Shown: positions 36,524 through 46,661 of the stretch, one piece after another
Layout of the letters: the number at the start of each line of letters is the position of its first letter
How positions within the stretch are numbered: position 1 is the first letter of the stretch
From: Pseudomonas sp. v388
GTDB taxonomy: Bacteria; Pseudomonadota; Gammaproteobacteria; Pseudomonadales; Pseudomonadaceae
Direction: 5' to 3'
DNA: 64,000 bases
Assembly: GCF_003935425.1 (NCBI RefSeq)
Contig: NZ_RHQN01000005.1
Location: 276,413-340,412, forward strand
Notes under the pieces: model-generated
Told to the model about the DNA's origin: nothing
Database searches by the model: none
The model's input: only the letters and a program-made list of their open reading frames with translations
Translations under genes and position numbers: made by a program

Positions 36524-37195
36524 TCAATGGTTGACCGTGAACGCCAGCATCGCTGACAGCTGACACATCGGCCGGCCACTTTCAGCCTGCCACTGATTGA
36601 ATACGCTTTGCACGATGGCCTGATCGCGCTTGCTGGACGGCACTTTGTCGACGATGTTCTGGGCATTGAGCGCGGCCACCACGTCCCAGGTCGGAATAAA
36701 GGTGTCTTTGCCCACCATGCGCAGGAAGCGCGGCGCGGACAGGCCACCCATCTGGTTGCCGTGCTTGGCCAGGTACTGCCACAGCCCGGTGATGTCTTCC
36801 ACCGGCCAGCTGGCGATGAAGTCACCAAAACTGCCATGCGTGTGCTCGATGTCCAGAATCAGCTGGGCATTGCGCGGCACGCTCTTGAGCTTGCCCAGAT
36901 GGCGAATGATGCGTGCGTCCTGCATCAGGCGCTCCAGATGATCGGCGCCCATCAGCGTCACTTTTTCCGGATCGAAACGAAAGAACACCTCCTCGAACGC
37001 TGGCCACTTCGCATCCACGAGGCTGTGCTTCAAGCCTGCGCGAAACACCCGCAATGCCAGGGTCGACAGGTAGCGGTCGGCACTGATGGCGCGCAGCTGG
37101 TCAGGGGTTTTCGGCGTCGGAAGATGGGCTTCAAGGGCTTTGGCAGAGCCGAAACGATTCAGGCAGTACTCGTTCAGCCATTTGTAGTCGTGCAT
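36524..37195 (-). CDS. DNA-3-methyladenine glycosylase I-like protein
   Basis: The 223-residue product belongs to the TAG (adenine glycosylase I) fold, seen in the repeated helices and the phrases VFRAGLKHSLVDAKWPAFEE and RFLRMVGKDTFIPTWDVVAA. The classic N-terminal RCGWVTQ-type segment and its zinc cysteine are not visible, so it is a divergent branch common in pseudomonads. Removal of alkylated adenine or a related lesion is the expected activity. It is the last gene of a four-gene minus-strand operon, 33 bp after the DUF2069 gene. Confidence 0.75.
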   Translation of the reverse strand: MHDYKWLNEYCLNRFGSAKALEAHLPTPKTPDQLRAISADRYLSTLALRVFRAGLKHSLVDAKWPAFEEVFFRFDPEKVTLMGADHLERLMQDARIIRHLGKLKSVPRNAQLILDIEHTHGSFGDFIASWPVEDITGLWQYLAKHGNQMGGLSAPRFLRMVGKDTFIPTWDVVAALNAQNIVDKVPSSKRDQAIVQSVFNQWQAESGRPMCQLSAMLAFTVNH

Positions 37196-37228
37196 CGGGT
37201 CTCCACAGGTTGGGACGGTCTGAGTGCT

Positions 37229-38636
<1,408 letters not shown>

Positions 38637-38732
38637 CTACCCGCCAGACGGCACCATTCGACATATAGGGTGGTCATTAGTCGCAGCACGGGTCATAAGT
38701 GGCCGCAACGACAAGGTTGAGGAAGCAAATAC

Positions 38733-39200
38733 ATGGTGAGGCGAATGGCAGCGGCAGCGGCGCTTATCGGCAGTCTGTTGCTCAGCGGATGTGGCGTGGA
38801 CCTGGGCGTGGACCAGAACGGTCAGAAGGTCGCCAGCGAACGCGTCGATGGCCACTGGCTGGTGGTCAACTATTGGGCGGAATGGTGCGGCCCGTGCCGG
38901 GTCGAGATCCCGCAGTTCAACACCCTGGCCGAACAGCTCAAGGACAAGAAGGTCACCGTGCTGGGGGTCAATTTCGACAACCTGCAGGGCGATGAGCTGA
39001 AAAACGCCGCCAATGCCCTGGGTATCAAGTTCACCGTCCTGGCCCAGGACCCCGCCGAACACTACAACCTGCCACCGGCCGACGCCTTGCCGGTGACCTA
39101 CATCATCGACGACAAAGGCAAGGTGCGTGAGCAATTGCTGGGTGAGCAGACTCTGGAAACCGTGACCGCCAAGCTTGAGGCGCTACGCGGGAAGGGTTGA
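38733..39200 (+). CDS. TlpA-like thioredoxin-fold lipoprotein
   Basis: The 155-residue product is a membrane-anchored thiol-disulfide oxidoreductase. A lipobox LLLSGC ends at C20, and the active site is WCGPC (CGPC at residues 52-55). The rest matches the TlpA/ResA fold (VTVLGVNFDNLQGDELKNAA, the cis-proline region LPVTYIIDDKGKV). It should work in the periplasm, for cytochrome c or other disulfide reduction. It is divergent from arsC and stands alone. Confidence 0.9.
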   Translation: MVRRMAAAAALIGSLLLSGCGVDLGVDQNGQKVASERVDGHWLVVNYWAEWCGPCRVEIPQFNTLAEQLKDKKVTVLGVNFDNLQGDELKNAANALGIKFTVLAQDPAEHYNLPPADALPVTYIIDDKGKVREQLLGEQTLETVTAKLEALRGKG

Positions 39201-39240
39201 TCACCGCGATGCCTACAGGAGCACCGCGATCTTTTTGCTA

Positions 39241-39648
39241 TCAGCTCTCTTCCGGCCAGAACCGCAGCGGCTTGCCTTCGGCCGGCCACAGGCGCAACTG
39301 TTCGATGGGGGAGATGTCCCAGCGTTGTACGCTCGGCAACGCCTGCAGGAAACGCTGTTCCTGCTCCATCAGCGCGGGGGCACACATTTTGCGCGTCTTG
39401 CCGACCGGACCGAAGCTGATGCTCTGATCTTGCAGGGTGTACGAAGCGAACCAGTGGTTGCAACCCGCATTGCCATAGGCGCGGCCGTCGGCACCCAGGG
39501 TCATGGTCAGATGGCTGCTGTCGATCAACGGACGTTCGCCGATCCATTCCAGCACATAGCTCTGATCCTTACGGATTGCCAGGGGTTCTGCTGCACAGCC
39601 GGCCAGCAGCGTGACTGCCAGCAGGCCGGGTAAAGCCAGGTATCTCAT
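39241..39648 (-). CDS. META domain lipoprotein
   Basis: The 135-residue product has a lipobox LLAGC at residues 14-18, so it is a lipoprotein. The mature part is a META/HslJ-like domain (LTMTLGADGRAYGNAGCNHW, then FGPVGKTRKMCAPALMEQEQ), found in heat-inducible and secreted proteins. Its cysteine pair is likely disulfide-bonded. The start overlaps the upstream gene by four bases, which marks a two-gene operon. Confidence 0.87.
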   Translation of the reverse strand: MRYLALPGLLAVTLLAGCAAEPLAIRKDQSYVLEWIGERPLIDSSHLTMTLGADGRAYGNAGCNHWFASYTLQDQSISFGPVGKTRKMCAPALMEQEQRFLQALPSVQRWDISPIEQLRLWPAEGKPLRFWPEES

Positions 39649-40079
39649 GCCGCTTGCCCCTGACATTTCTTGCACACGTGCTTCTCGCCTTCTGTTTTCC
39701 AGCCCAGCTCGGCGATGCGCGCGGTGGCAGCCGGTTTCTGTGCCTTCACGCCCAGCTTGCTCTCGACCATGAACTCGAAGTTCAGCTCGGCGCCGCAGCT
39801 GTCGCAGTTGACCTGCCACTGATGAATCGCCAGTTCGTCGAACACCGGGCCCTTGGCCACGGCAACCCATTGGCCCGGCGGGTTGATCAGGTGGCGGACC
39901 TTCTCGACGTGCAGGCGCATGTACAGGCTTTTGCTGCCCTTGATGGTGACCAGCAGTTGGTCATCGTTGTGGATCGAGCCGCCATTGCCGGTGACCTGGT
40001 AACGGCCAGGCCCCAGGGTGCGGCACTCGGTCAGGGTGTGCTGCGGGTTGAGCATGCTGTAGCGAAAATCGTGTTCCAT
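39645..40079 (-). CDS. Unrecognised zinc-ribbon-like protein
   Basis: The 144-residue product has a beta-rich N-terminal part (GRYQVTGNGGSIHNDDQLLV, LVTIKGSKSLYMRLHVEKVR), a central CDSC and a C-terminal CKKC, which together may form one zinc ribbon. No signal peptide is seen, unlike the META lipoprotein it is coupled to. I cannot name a family; it looks like a conserved hypothetical. A divergent start is unlikely because the ATG at 40079 precedes conserved-looking sequence. Confidence 0.7.
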   Translation of the reverse strand: MEHDFRYSMLNPQHTLTECRTLGPGRYQVTGNGGSIHNDDQLLVTIKGSKSLYMRLHVEKVRHLINPPGQWVAVAKGPVFDELAIHQWQVNCDSCGAELNFEFMVESKLGVKAQKPAATARIAELGWKTEGEKHVCKKCQGQAA

Positions 40080-40141
40080 GGGTCCTCCAGAATTGCGCGC
40101 ATCCTATCACGCACCACTGGGGTCGTTGCAGCGTCCGTGAC

Positions 40142-41131
40142 TCAACCGTCCACACGGTTCTGCGGCGTGCCTGCCGCCCAGGCGACGATATTGTCCAGCG
40201 TGGTCTGGGCAATCGCGCCCAGCGCCTCGCGGGTCAGGAAGGCCTGGTGCGCGGTGATCACCACGTTGGGGAACGTGAGCAGGCGCGCCAGCACGTCGTC
40301 CTGCAAGGGCAGGTCGGAACGGTCGGCGAAAAACAGTTCGGCTTCTTCTTCGTAGACATCGAGCCCCAGATAGCCCAGTTGCCCGCTTTTCAGCGCCTCG
40401 ATCAGGGCCGGCGTTTCCACCAGCGCCCCGCGACCGGTGTTGATCAGCATGGCGCCGGGTTGCAGTGTCGCCAGCGATTGTCGGTTGATCATATGTCGGG
40501 TCTGCTCGGTGAGCGGGCAATGCAGGCTGATGATCTGCGCCTGGGCCAGCACGTCGGGCAGGCTCAGGTACTGGGCGCCCAGCGCCTGGACGTCGGGGTT
40601 GGGGAAGGGATCGTAGGCCAGCAGTTGGCAGCCGAAACCGGCCATGATTCTGGCGAAGGTCGCGCCGATCTGCCCGGTGCCGATAACCCCGACCGTCTTG
40701 CCCACCAGATCGAAACCGGTCAGGCCCTGCAAGCTGAAATTGCCGTCGCGGGTGCGGTTGTAGGCGCGGTGCAGATGCCGATTGAGGGACAGGATCAACG
40801 CCACGGCATGTTCGGCCACCGCATGGGGCGAGTACGCGGGGACGCGCACCACGCTCAGGCCCAGGCGCAGGGCGACCGGCAGGTCCACATGGTTGAAGCC
40901 TGCCGAACGCAGCGCGATCAGCTGGGTGCCGCTCGCAGCCAGCCGCTCCAGCACCGGCGCGCTGAGGTCATCGTTGATGAACGCGCAGATCACCGGAAAG
41001 CCCTCGGCCAGCGCCACCGTGTCCAGCCCCAGGCGAGCAGGCTGGAAATGCAGCTCAACGTCGTCCGGAATCCGCGCGGCGAGGAAGCTGTCGCGGTCAT
41101 AGTTTTGACTGCTGAAGATAAGGATTCGCAT
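40142..41131 (-). CDS. ldhA: D-lactate dehydrogenase / 2-hydroxyacid dehydrogenase
   Basis: The 329-residue NAD-dependent enzyme interconverts pyruvate and D-lactate. It has the dinucleotide loop GVIGTGQIGATFARI and catalytic residues in NTGRGALV (arginine), VYEEEAELFF (glutamate) and TAHQAFLT (histidine). The substrate loop SAGFNHVDLPVA matches fermentative D-LDH (LdhA) proteins. It is transcribed alone, with REP DNA between it and gacS. Confidence 0.92.
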   Translation of the reverse strand: MRILIFSSQNYDRDSFLAARIPDDVELHFQPARLGLDTVALAEGFPVICAFINDDLSAPVLERLAASGTQLIALRSAGFNHVDLPVALRLGLSVVRVPAYSPHAVAEHAVALILSLNRHLHRAYNRTRDGNFSLQGLTGFDLVGKTVGVIGTGQIGATFARIMAGFGCQLLAYDPFPNPDVQALGAQYLSLPDVLAQAQIISLHCPLTEQTRHMINRQSLATLQPGAMLINTGRGALVETPALIEALKSGQLGYLGLDVYEEEAELFFADRSDLPLQDDVLARLLTFPNVVITAHQAFLTREALGAIAQTTLDNIVAWAAGTPQNRVDG

Positions 41132-41154
41132 GGTGGCTCCTATGGTGAGAGACC

Positions 41155-41272
41155 TGTGGAAGCCAGCTCTGCTGGCGATGGGGCCCCAACAGGCACAGCA
41201 TCTGTATGCTCTGAAAAGCCGTCTTCGCCAGCAAGGCGGATTGCCGCCCGCTGGCTCCTACAGAACGCCTGC
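41155..41272. repeat. REP cluster between ldhA and gacS
   Basis: An imperfect unit near 41155-41181 and a larger one at 41221-41264 (TTCGCCAGCAAGGCGGATTG, then CCGCCCGCTGGCTCCTACAG) form a composite palindrome just past the gacS stop codon. Confidence 0.65.
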
Positions 41273-41277
41273 GTCAA

Positions 41278-44031
41278 TCAGGCTGTCACCCGCGCCTCTG
41301 TCGCGAGGCGGTTGATGGCTTTTTCCAGGTCTTCCAGAGCGTCGTCGGTTTGTGGCGCATCTTGTTTGAGCAGGGTTTCGGCGCGCTGGCAGGCGGCTCG
41401 CAGCTGGGGAACGCCGCAATAGCGCGTGGCGCCGTGCAGGCGATGGACGCGTTCGATCAACCCTTGAATGTCCTGAGCGGCGCGGGCCGTGCGGATGGCT
41501 TCGCGATCGGCATCCAGCGACGCGAGCAGCATGGCCAGCATGTCGGTCGCCAGGTCCGCTTTGCCCGCGGCCAGACGCAGCCCTTCTTCATGGTCCAGGA
41601 CCAGCGGGCCGACATGGCTGCCGTTGCCATCGCTGCTCCGTTCAGGCGCCGGGGCGCGCAGGGCCAGTCCGGTCCACTTGAGCACCACCTGGGCCAGTTG
41701 CCGTTCGCTGATGGGTTTGGTCAGGTAGTCATCCATGCCGCTTTGCAGCAGTGAGCGTTTTTCATTGGCCATGGCGTGGGCAGTGAGCGCGACGATGGGC
41801 AGCGGCGTGCTGTGGCGTTTGTCTTCCCAGATACGAATGGCTTCGGTGGCCTGGCGGCCGTCCATGTCCGGCATCTGCACGTCCATCAGCACCAGGTCGA
41901 AGACTTCCTGCTGCACGGCGCGCAGTGCCGCATGGCCGCCGTCCACCGCCACCACCTCGGCGCCCATGTCTTCGAGCAGGGTCTGGACCAGCAGCAGGTT
42001 GGCCGGGTTGTCGTCCACGCACAGCACCCGGGGTGGACGGCTCGACAGCGGCAGGCTGACGTCGTTGCGCACCGAGCGGGGAGCGATCAGTTCGGTGAGC
42101 GCGCGTTGCAGCTTGCGGGTGCAGGCCGGTTTGGACTGCAACTGGCTGTACACGTCGGGCACCGACAGCTGGAATAACGCCTGTTCGGTGGTCGGGCACA
42201 GCACCAATACCTTGCAGCCGAGGTTTTCCAGATCCCAGATGTGCTGGCGCAAGCGCTCCGGCGGAATTTCCACGGCGGTGACGCCCAGCACCGCCAGGTC
42301 GATGGCCGTCGGCGTCTGGTGCGCAGCGGTCACGCCGTTGAGCAGGTTTTCCAGGTTATTGAACACCAGGGTTTCCAGGCCGCAGTCTTCCAACTGGTGC
42401 TCCAGCGCCTGGCGCGCCAGGTCGTGGTGTTCCAGGACCGCTGCACGCAAGCCTTCGAGCGGCAGGCTCGGAGCGTCCTCGCTTTCGTCGTGGGCCTTGG
42501 GCAGGTTCAGGCTGATCCAGAATTCCGACCCCTGGCCCGGCGTGCTGTCCACGCCGATTTCGCCGCCCATCTGCTCGATGAGCCGCTTGGAAATCACCAG
42601 CCCCAGACCGGTGCCGCCGGGCTGGCGCGACAGGGAGTTGTCGGCCTGGCTGAAGGCCTGGAACAGCGCGCGCACGTCCTGGCTGGACAGGCCGATGCCG
42701 GTGTCCTGCACGCTGATGCGCAATTGGGCGTAGTCCTTGGTTTCGTCCTCCAGCATCGCCCGGGCCACGATGGTGCCTTCGCGGGTGAACTTGATGGCAT
42801 TGCTGACCAGATTGGTCAGGATCTGCTTGAGGCGCAGCGGATCGCCGGTCAGCGCCAGCGGCGTGTCGCGGTACACCAGGCTGACCAGTTCCAGCTGCTT
42901 GGCGTGGGCGGCAGGCGCGAGGATGGTCAGGGTGTCCTGCAACAGATCCCGCAGGTTGAACGGGATGTTGTCGAGCACCAGCTTGCCGGCTTCGATCTTG
43001 GAGAAGTCGAGAATCTCGTTGATGATGCTCAGCAGGCTGTCGGCGGATTTCTCGATGGTGCCCAGGTAATCGAGCTGGCGCGGGGTAAGCTCGCTTTTCT
43101 GCAATAGGTGGGTGAAACCCAGGATGCCGTTCAACGGGGTGCGGATTTCATGGCTCATGTTGGCGAGAAATTCAGACTTGATGCGGCTGGCTTCCAGGGC
43201 TTCCTTGCGGGCCATGTCCAGCTCGATGTTCTGGATCTCAATGGTTTCCAGATTCTGCCGAACATCCTCAGTGGCCTGTTCGATGTTGTGCTGCAATTCC
43301 TCCTGGGCATTTTGCAGGCTGGCAGCCATGCGGTTGATGCCCGAGGCCAGCTCATCCAGCTCGCGGCTGCCCAACGGCGGCAATCGGGTCTCCAGATTGC
43401 CGTCCTTGAGTTGCGAGACCGCCTGCCGGATGCGGCTCAAGGGTTCGTTGATCGTCCGGCTCATGCGCACCGCCAGCACGGCGGTGAACGCCAGGCCCGC
43501 GGCGATCAGCAACAGGCTGGCAAACAGGCTTCGATAGCCGCGCAGCAAAGTGCCGTTGTGGGAGATTTCCAGATCCACCCAGCCCAACAGCGTGTTGGCC
43601 TCGTCGGCCATGATCGGGCCGGTCAGGTGCCGCTGATGCCCGAACACCGGCATCAGGTAGCGAGTCGCATCGTTGCCGGTACTGCTGAGCAGCTGCGAGC
43701 CGCTGCCAATCGGCGAAGGGCTGATCATGCTGGGGCCGGCGTGGGCCAGCAGGCTGCGGTCGATATCCAGGAACGACACGGCGCGCACATCGCCTTGTTC
43801 AAGGGTTTGCGAGGCGATGCGGCTGAGCAGGATCTTGTCCTTCTTGCCCAGAGCAGTGGCCGAAAGAGGCGCCAGCTCGGTGGCGATCATTTCGCCGCGC
43901 TGCAACAACTGGCCTTGCAGCTCGAACAACTGCATCCAGGTGAAATAGCTGCCCAGCACCAACGCCATGAGGCTGGCCGGAAGAATGGTCAGCAGCAGCA
44001 CGCGGCCTTTGATACCCAGCTTGTTCAGCAC
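41278..44031 (-). CDS. gacS: Hybrid sensor kinase GacS
   Basis: The 917-residue protein is the tripartite sensor of the Gac/Rsm pathway, which controls secondary metabolism, exoproducts and virulence. It has an N-terminal helix (VLLLTILPASLMALVLGSYF), a periplasmic sensor, a second helix near 165-190, HAMP, a kinase core with phospho-histidine near residue 294 (ANMSHEIRTPLNGIL), ATPase motifs (NLVSNAIKF, DTGIGLSSQD), a receiver (LVLMDVQMPDMDG) and an HPt domain (HRLHGATRYCG). The start is GTG at 44031, with AGGAG seven bases upstream; this gives the usual family length. It is divergent from cysM, as in other fluorescent pseudomonads. Confidence 0.96.
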   Translation of the reverse strand: MLNKLGIKGRVLLLTILPASLMALVLGSYFTWMQLFELQGQLLQRGEMIATELAPLSATALGKKDKILLSRIASQTLEQGDVRAVSFLDIDRSLLAHAGPSMISPSPIGSGSQLLSSTGNDATRYLMPVFGHQRHLTGPIMADEANTLLGWVDLEISHNGTLLRGYRSLFASLLLIAAGLAFTAVLAVRMSRTINEPLSRIRQAVSQLKDGNLETRLPPLGSRELDELASGINRMAASLQNAQEELQHNIEQATEDVRQNLETIEIQNIELDMARKEALEASRIKSEFLANMSHEIRTPLNGILGFTHLLQKSELTPRQLDYLGTIEKSADSLLSIINEILDFSKIEAGKLVLDNIPFNLRDLLQDTLTILAPAAHAKQLELVSLVYRDTPLALTGDPLRLKQILTNLVSNAIKFTREGTIVARAMLEDETKDYAQLRISVQDTGIGLSSQDVRALFQAFSQADNSLSRQPGGTGLGLVISKRLIEQMGGEIGVDSTPGQGSEFWISLNLPKAHDESEDAPSLPLEGLRAAVLEHHDLARQALEHQLEDCGLETLVFNNLENLLNGVTAAHQTPTAIDLAVLGVTAVEIPPERLRQHIWDLENLGCKVLVLCPTTEQALFQLSVPDVYSQLQSKPACTRKLQRALTELIAPRSVRNDVSLPLSSRPPRVLCVDDNPANLLLVQTLLEDMGAEVVAVDGGHAALRAVQQEVFDLVLMDVQMPDMDGRQATEAIRIWEDKRHSTPLPIVALTAHAMANEKRSLLQSGMDDYLTKPISERQLAQVVLKWTGLALRAPAPERSSDGNGSHVGPLVLDHEEGLRLAAGKADLATDMLAMLLASLDADREAIRTARAAQDIQGLIERVHRLHGATRYCGVPQLRAACQRAETLLKQDAPQTDDALEDLEKAINRLATEARVTA

Positions 44032-44246
44032 GCTCTTTCTCCTGCGACGCGAAGCCCATCGGTCCGGCTCGGGCCGGGCTGCCCGACCGTTGGTGGGGGC
44101 AGCCCGCAGTTTAGCCATTCCTGACCGACAAATGGCGAATCGGCTGCTTATGCCATTTGGGAATAGAGAGCGCACTTTGCGTGATATGGCCTTGCGACGT
44201 TTGCCGGTATGATAGGCGCCCCCGCAGACTGGATCGCGAACACGCC

Positions 44247-45149
44247 ATGACCCTGCAGTATCCGACTATTGCCGATTGCATCGGCAACACCCCGCTCGTG
44301 CGCCTGCAGCGCATGGGGGGAGACACCAGCAATACTCTCCTGCTCAAGCTCGAAGGTAACAACCCGGCCGGCTCGGTCAAAGACCGCCCGGCGCTGTCGA
44401 TGATCGTGCGCGCCGAGCTGCGTGGCCAGATCCGCCCCGGCGATACCCTGATCGAGGCCACTTCCGGCAATACCGGCATCGCCCTGGCGATGGTCGCGGC
44501 GATCAAGGGCTACCGGATGATCCTGATCATGCCGGACAACTCCAGCGCCGAACGCAAAGCGGCGATGACCGCCTATGGTGCCGAGCTGATCCTGGTCAGC
44601 AAGGAAGAGGGCATGGAAGGCGCCCGTGACCTGGCCGAGCGCATGCAGGCCGAAGGCCGTGGCAAGGTGCTCGACCAGTTCGCCAACGGCGACAACCCCG
44701 AAGCGCACTACACCGCCACCGGCCCGGAAATCTGGCAGCAGACCGGCGGCAGCGTCACGCACTTCGTCAGTTCGATGGGCACCACCGGCACCATCATGGG
44801 CACCTCGCGCTACCTCAAGGAACAGAACCCGAACGTGCAGATCGTCGGCCTGCAACCGATGGAAGGCGCGTCGATCCCCGGTATCCGCCGCTGGCCCCAC
44901 GAATACCTGCCGCGCATCTATCAGGAAGACCGCGTCGACCGCATTCTCGACATGGGCCAGACCGAAGCCGAAGACACCATGCGTCGCCTGGCCCGTGAAG
45001 AAGGCATTTTCTGCGGCGTGTCCTCCGGCGGATCGGTGGCCGGCATGCTGCGCCTGTCCCGTGAAGTGGAGAACGCCGTGATCGTCGCCATCATTTGTGA
45101 CCGAGGCGACCGCTACCTGTCGACCGGCGTCTACGACGCGCCCAACTGA
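44247..45149 (+). CDS. cysM: Cysteine synthase B
   Basis: The 300-residue PLP enzyme makes cysteine (or S-sulfocysteine) from O-acetylserine. The PLP lysine is in [13 protein letters not shown], the phosphate loop is [13 protein letters not shown], and [18 protein letters not shown] is conserved. The ATG at 44247 begins the family's N terminus. Its stop shares one base with the rlmD start (TGATG), so the two are coupled. Confidence 0.95.
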   Translation: MTLQYPTIADCIGNTPLVRLQRMGGDTSNTLLLKLEGNNPAGSVKDRPALSMIVRAELRGQIRPGDTLIEATSGNTGIALAMVAAIKGYRMILIMPDNSSAERKAAMTAYGAELILVSKEEGMEGARDLAERMQAEGRGKVLDQFANGDNPEAHYTATGPEIWQQTGGSVTHFVSSMGTTGTIMGTSRYLKEQNPNVQIVGLQPMEGASIPGIRRWPHEYLPRIYQEDRVDRILDMGQTEAEDTMRRLAREEGIFCGVSSGGSVAGMLRLSREVENAVIVAIICDRGDRYLSTGVYDAPN

Positions 45150-46504
45150 TGGCCAAGCATGAAAGAGGGCTGCGCTTCCAGCCGACCGGTGGCGTCAAGG
45201 CCACTCAGATCCCGACCGGCAAGAAGCAGCGGCTGAGCATCGAGCGGCTGTCCAACGACGGTCGCGGCATCGCCTTCTTCGAGGGCAAGACCTGGTTCGT
45301 GACCGGCGCGCTGGCCGGCGAAGAGGTCGAGGCCCGCGTGCTCAACGCCCGTGGCAAGGTGGTCGAAGCGCGCACTGAGCGGGTGCTGACTACCAGCGCC
45401 ATGCGTCGTCCCGCGGCCTGCATGCATTTCGGCCGCTGCGGCGGTTGCAGCGTGCAGCACATGCCCCACGACGAACAGCTTGCCCTGAAACAGCGCATGC
45501 TCGCGGAACAATTGTTGCGCGTGGCGAACGTCGAACCCGAGCAGTGGGCCGCGCCGTTGACCGGCCCGGAACTGGGCTATCGCCGACGCGCGCGGGTCGC
45601 GGTGCGCTGGGACGTCAAGGCCAAACGCCTGGACGTGGGTTTCCGCGCCATCGCCAGCCAGGACATCGTCGGCATCGAGCAATGCCCGGTGCTGGTACAG
45701 CCCTTGCAACCGGTCATGGCCGAGTTGCCCGCCCTGCTGAAAAAATTCAGCAAGCCTCAGGTGCTGGGGCATGTCGAGCTGTTCCGCGGCACGTCCACCG
45801 CTGTGCTGGTTCGCCATGTGGCACCCTTGGCCGACGCGGACCGGGCGCTGTTGCAGGCGTTCTGCGCCACCCATGACGCGCAATTGTGGCTGCATGGCGA
45901 AGGCGAGCCGCAACCGGCTGACCCGACTCAGACCCTGGGCTACCGGCTGGAACCCTGGAATCTGGAACTGGCCTGGCGGCCGGGCGATTTCATTCAGGTC
46001 AATGCGGCGGTGAACGACGCGATGATCGCCCAGGCGCTCGACTGGCTGGCACCTGCGGCCGGGGAGCGGGTCATGGACCTGTTCTGCGGGCTTGGCAATT
46101 TTGCCTTGCCGCTGGCACGCAAGGCCCGGGAGGTGGTGGCGGTCGAAGGGGTTGCGACCATGGTCGAGCGTGCAGCGGCCAACGCAATCGGCAATGATCT
46201 GCACAATGTGCAGTTCTTCCAGGCGGATCTTTCCCAACCGTTGATGCACGCGGATTGGGCAGTTGAAGGATTTTCTGCGGTACTCTTGGACCCGCCGCGT
46301 GACGGGGCGCTGGAGGTGGTGCGCCAGATCGGGAAATCAGGCGCCGGACGGCTGCTTTATGTTTCATGCAATCCGGCAACTTTGGCTCGTGACACGGTCG
46401 AATTGGTCAATCAGGGCTACCGATTAAAACGCGCCGGAATCCTCGACATGTTTCCTCAGACGGCGCATGTCGAGGCGATGGCTTTATTTGAAATGAGTAA
46501 GTGA
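45149..46504 (+). CDS. rlmD: 23S rRNA (uracil-1939-C5)-methyltransferase
   Basis: The 451-residue enzyme adds the m5U1939 modification using SAM. A TRAM domain starts the protein ([20 protein letters not shown]). An iron-sulfur cluster motif follows ([14 protein letters not shown] plus a downstream cysteine), then SAM motifs ([16 protein letters not shown]) and the catalytic cysteine in [12 protein letters not shown]. It is translationally coupled to cysM. Confidence 0.95.
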   Translation: MAKHERGLRFQPTGGVKATQIPTGKKQRLSIERLSNDGRGIAFFEGKTWFVTGALAGEEVEARVLNARGKVVEARTERVLTTSAMRRPAACMHFGRCGGCSVQHMPHDEQLALKQRMLAEQLLRVANVEPEQWAAPLTGPELGYRRRARVAVRWDVKAKRLDVGFRAIASQDIVGIEQCPVLVQPLQPVMAELPALLKKFSKPQVLGHVELFRGTSTAVLVRHVAPLADADRALLQAFCATHDAQLWLHGEGEPQPADPTQTLGYRLEPWNLELAWRPGDFIQVNAAVNDAMIAQALDWLAPAAGERVMDLFCGLGNFALPLARKAREVVAVEGVATMVERAAANAIGNDLHNVQFFQADLSQPLMHADWAVEGFSAVLLDPPRDGALEVVRQIGKSGAGRLLYVSCNPATLARDTVELVNQGYRLKRAGILDMFPQTAHVEAMALFEMSK

Positions 46505-46565
46505 GCAGCGGTTCATTGGATCGAATCTGCGGCTGACAGGGAGTCTCATTTAATCCGACTGGCCC

Positions 46566-46605
46566 GCGAATGCCGGTCCTTGCTGGCCCGGCAAGTGGCA
46601 TTCGC
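46566..46605. other. Long stem-loop between rlmD and relA
   Basis: GCGAATGCC at 46566-46574 pairs with GGCATTCGC at 46597-46605, and inside it CTTGC at 46579-46583 pairs with GCAAG at 46591-46595. No T-run follows. It may attenuate, terminate or mark RNA processing in the rlmD-relA gap. Confidence 0.55.
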
Positions 46606-46661
46606 AGAGAAGGCCGGCGACTGAAGGCGCTATTCATCGCGCCGTAGGGAAGGTAAGCAAC

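Noticed and set aside
43108-44124. Long plus-strand frames opposite gacS
   Set aside because: The kinase, receiver and HPt motifs fall in the minus-strand frame, so these are shadows.
41278-44175. A GacS start at the upstream ATG (44175)
   Set aside because: The extra 48 residues are not conserved. GTG at 44031 has AGGAG at the right spacing and gives the usual 917-residue length.
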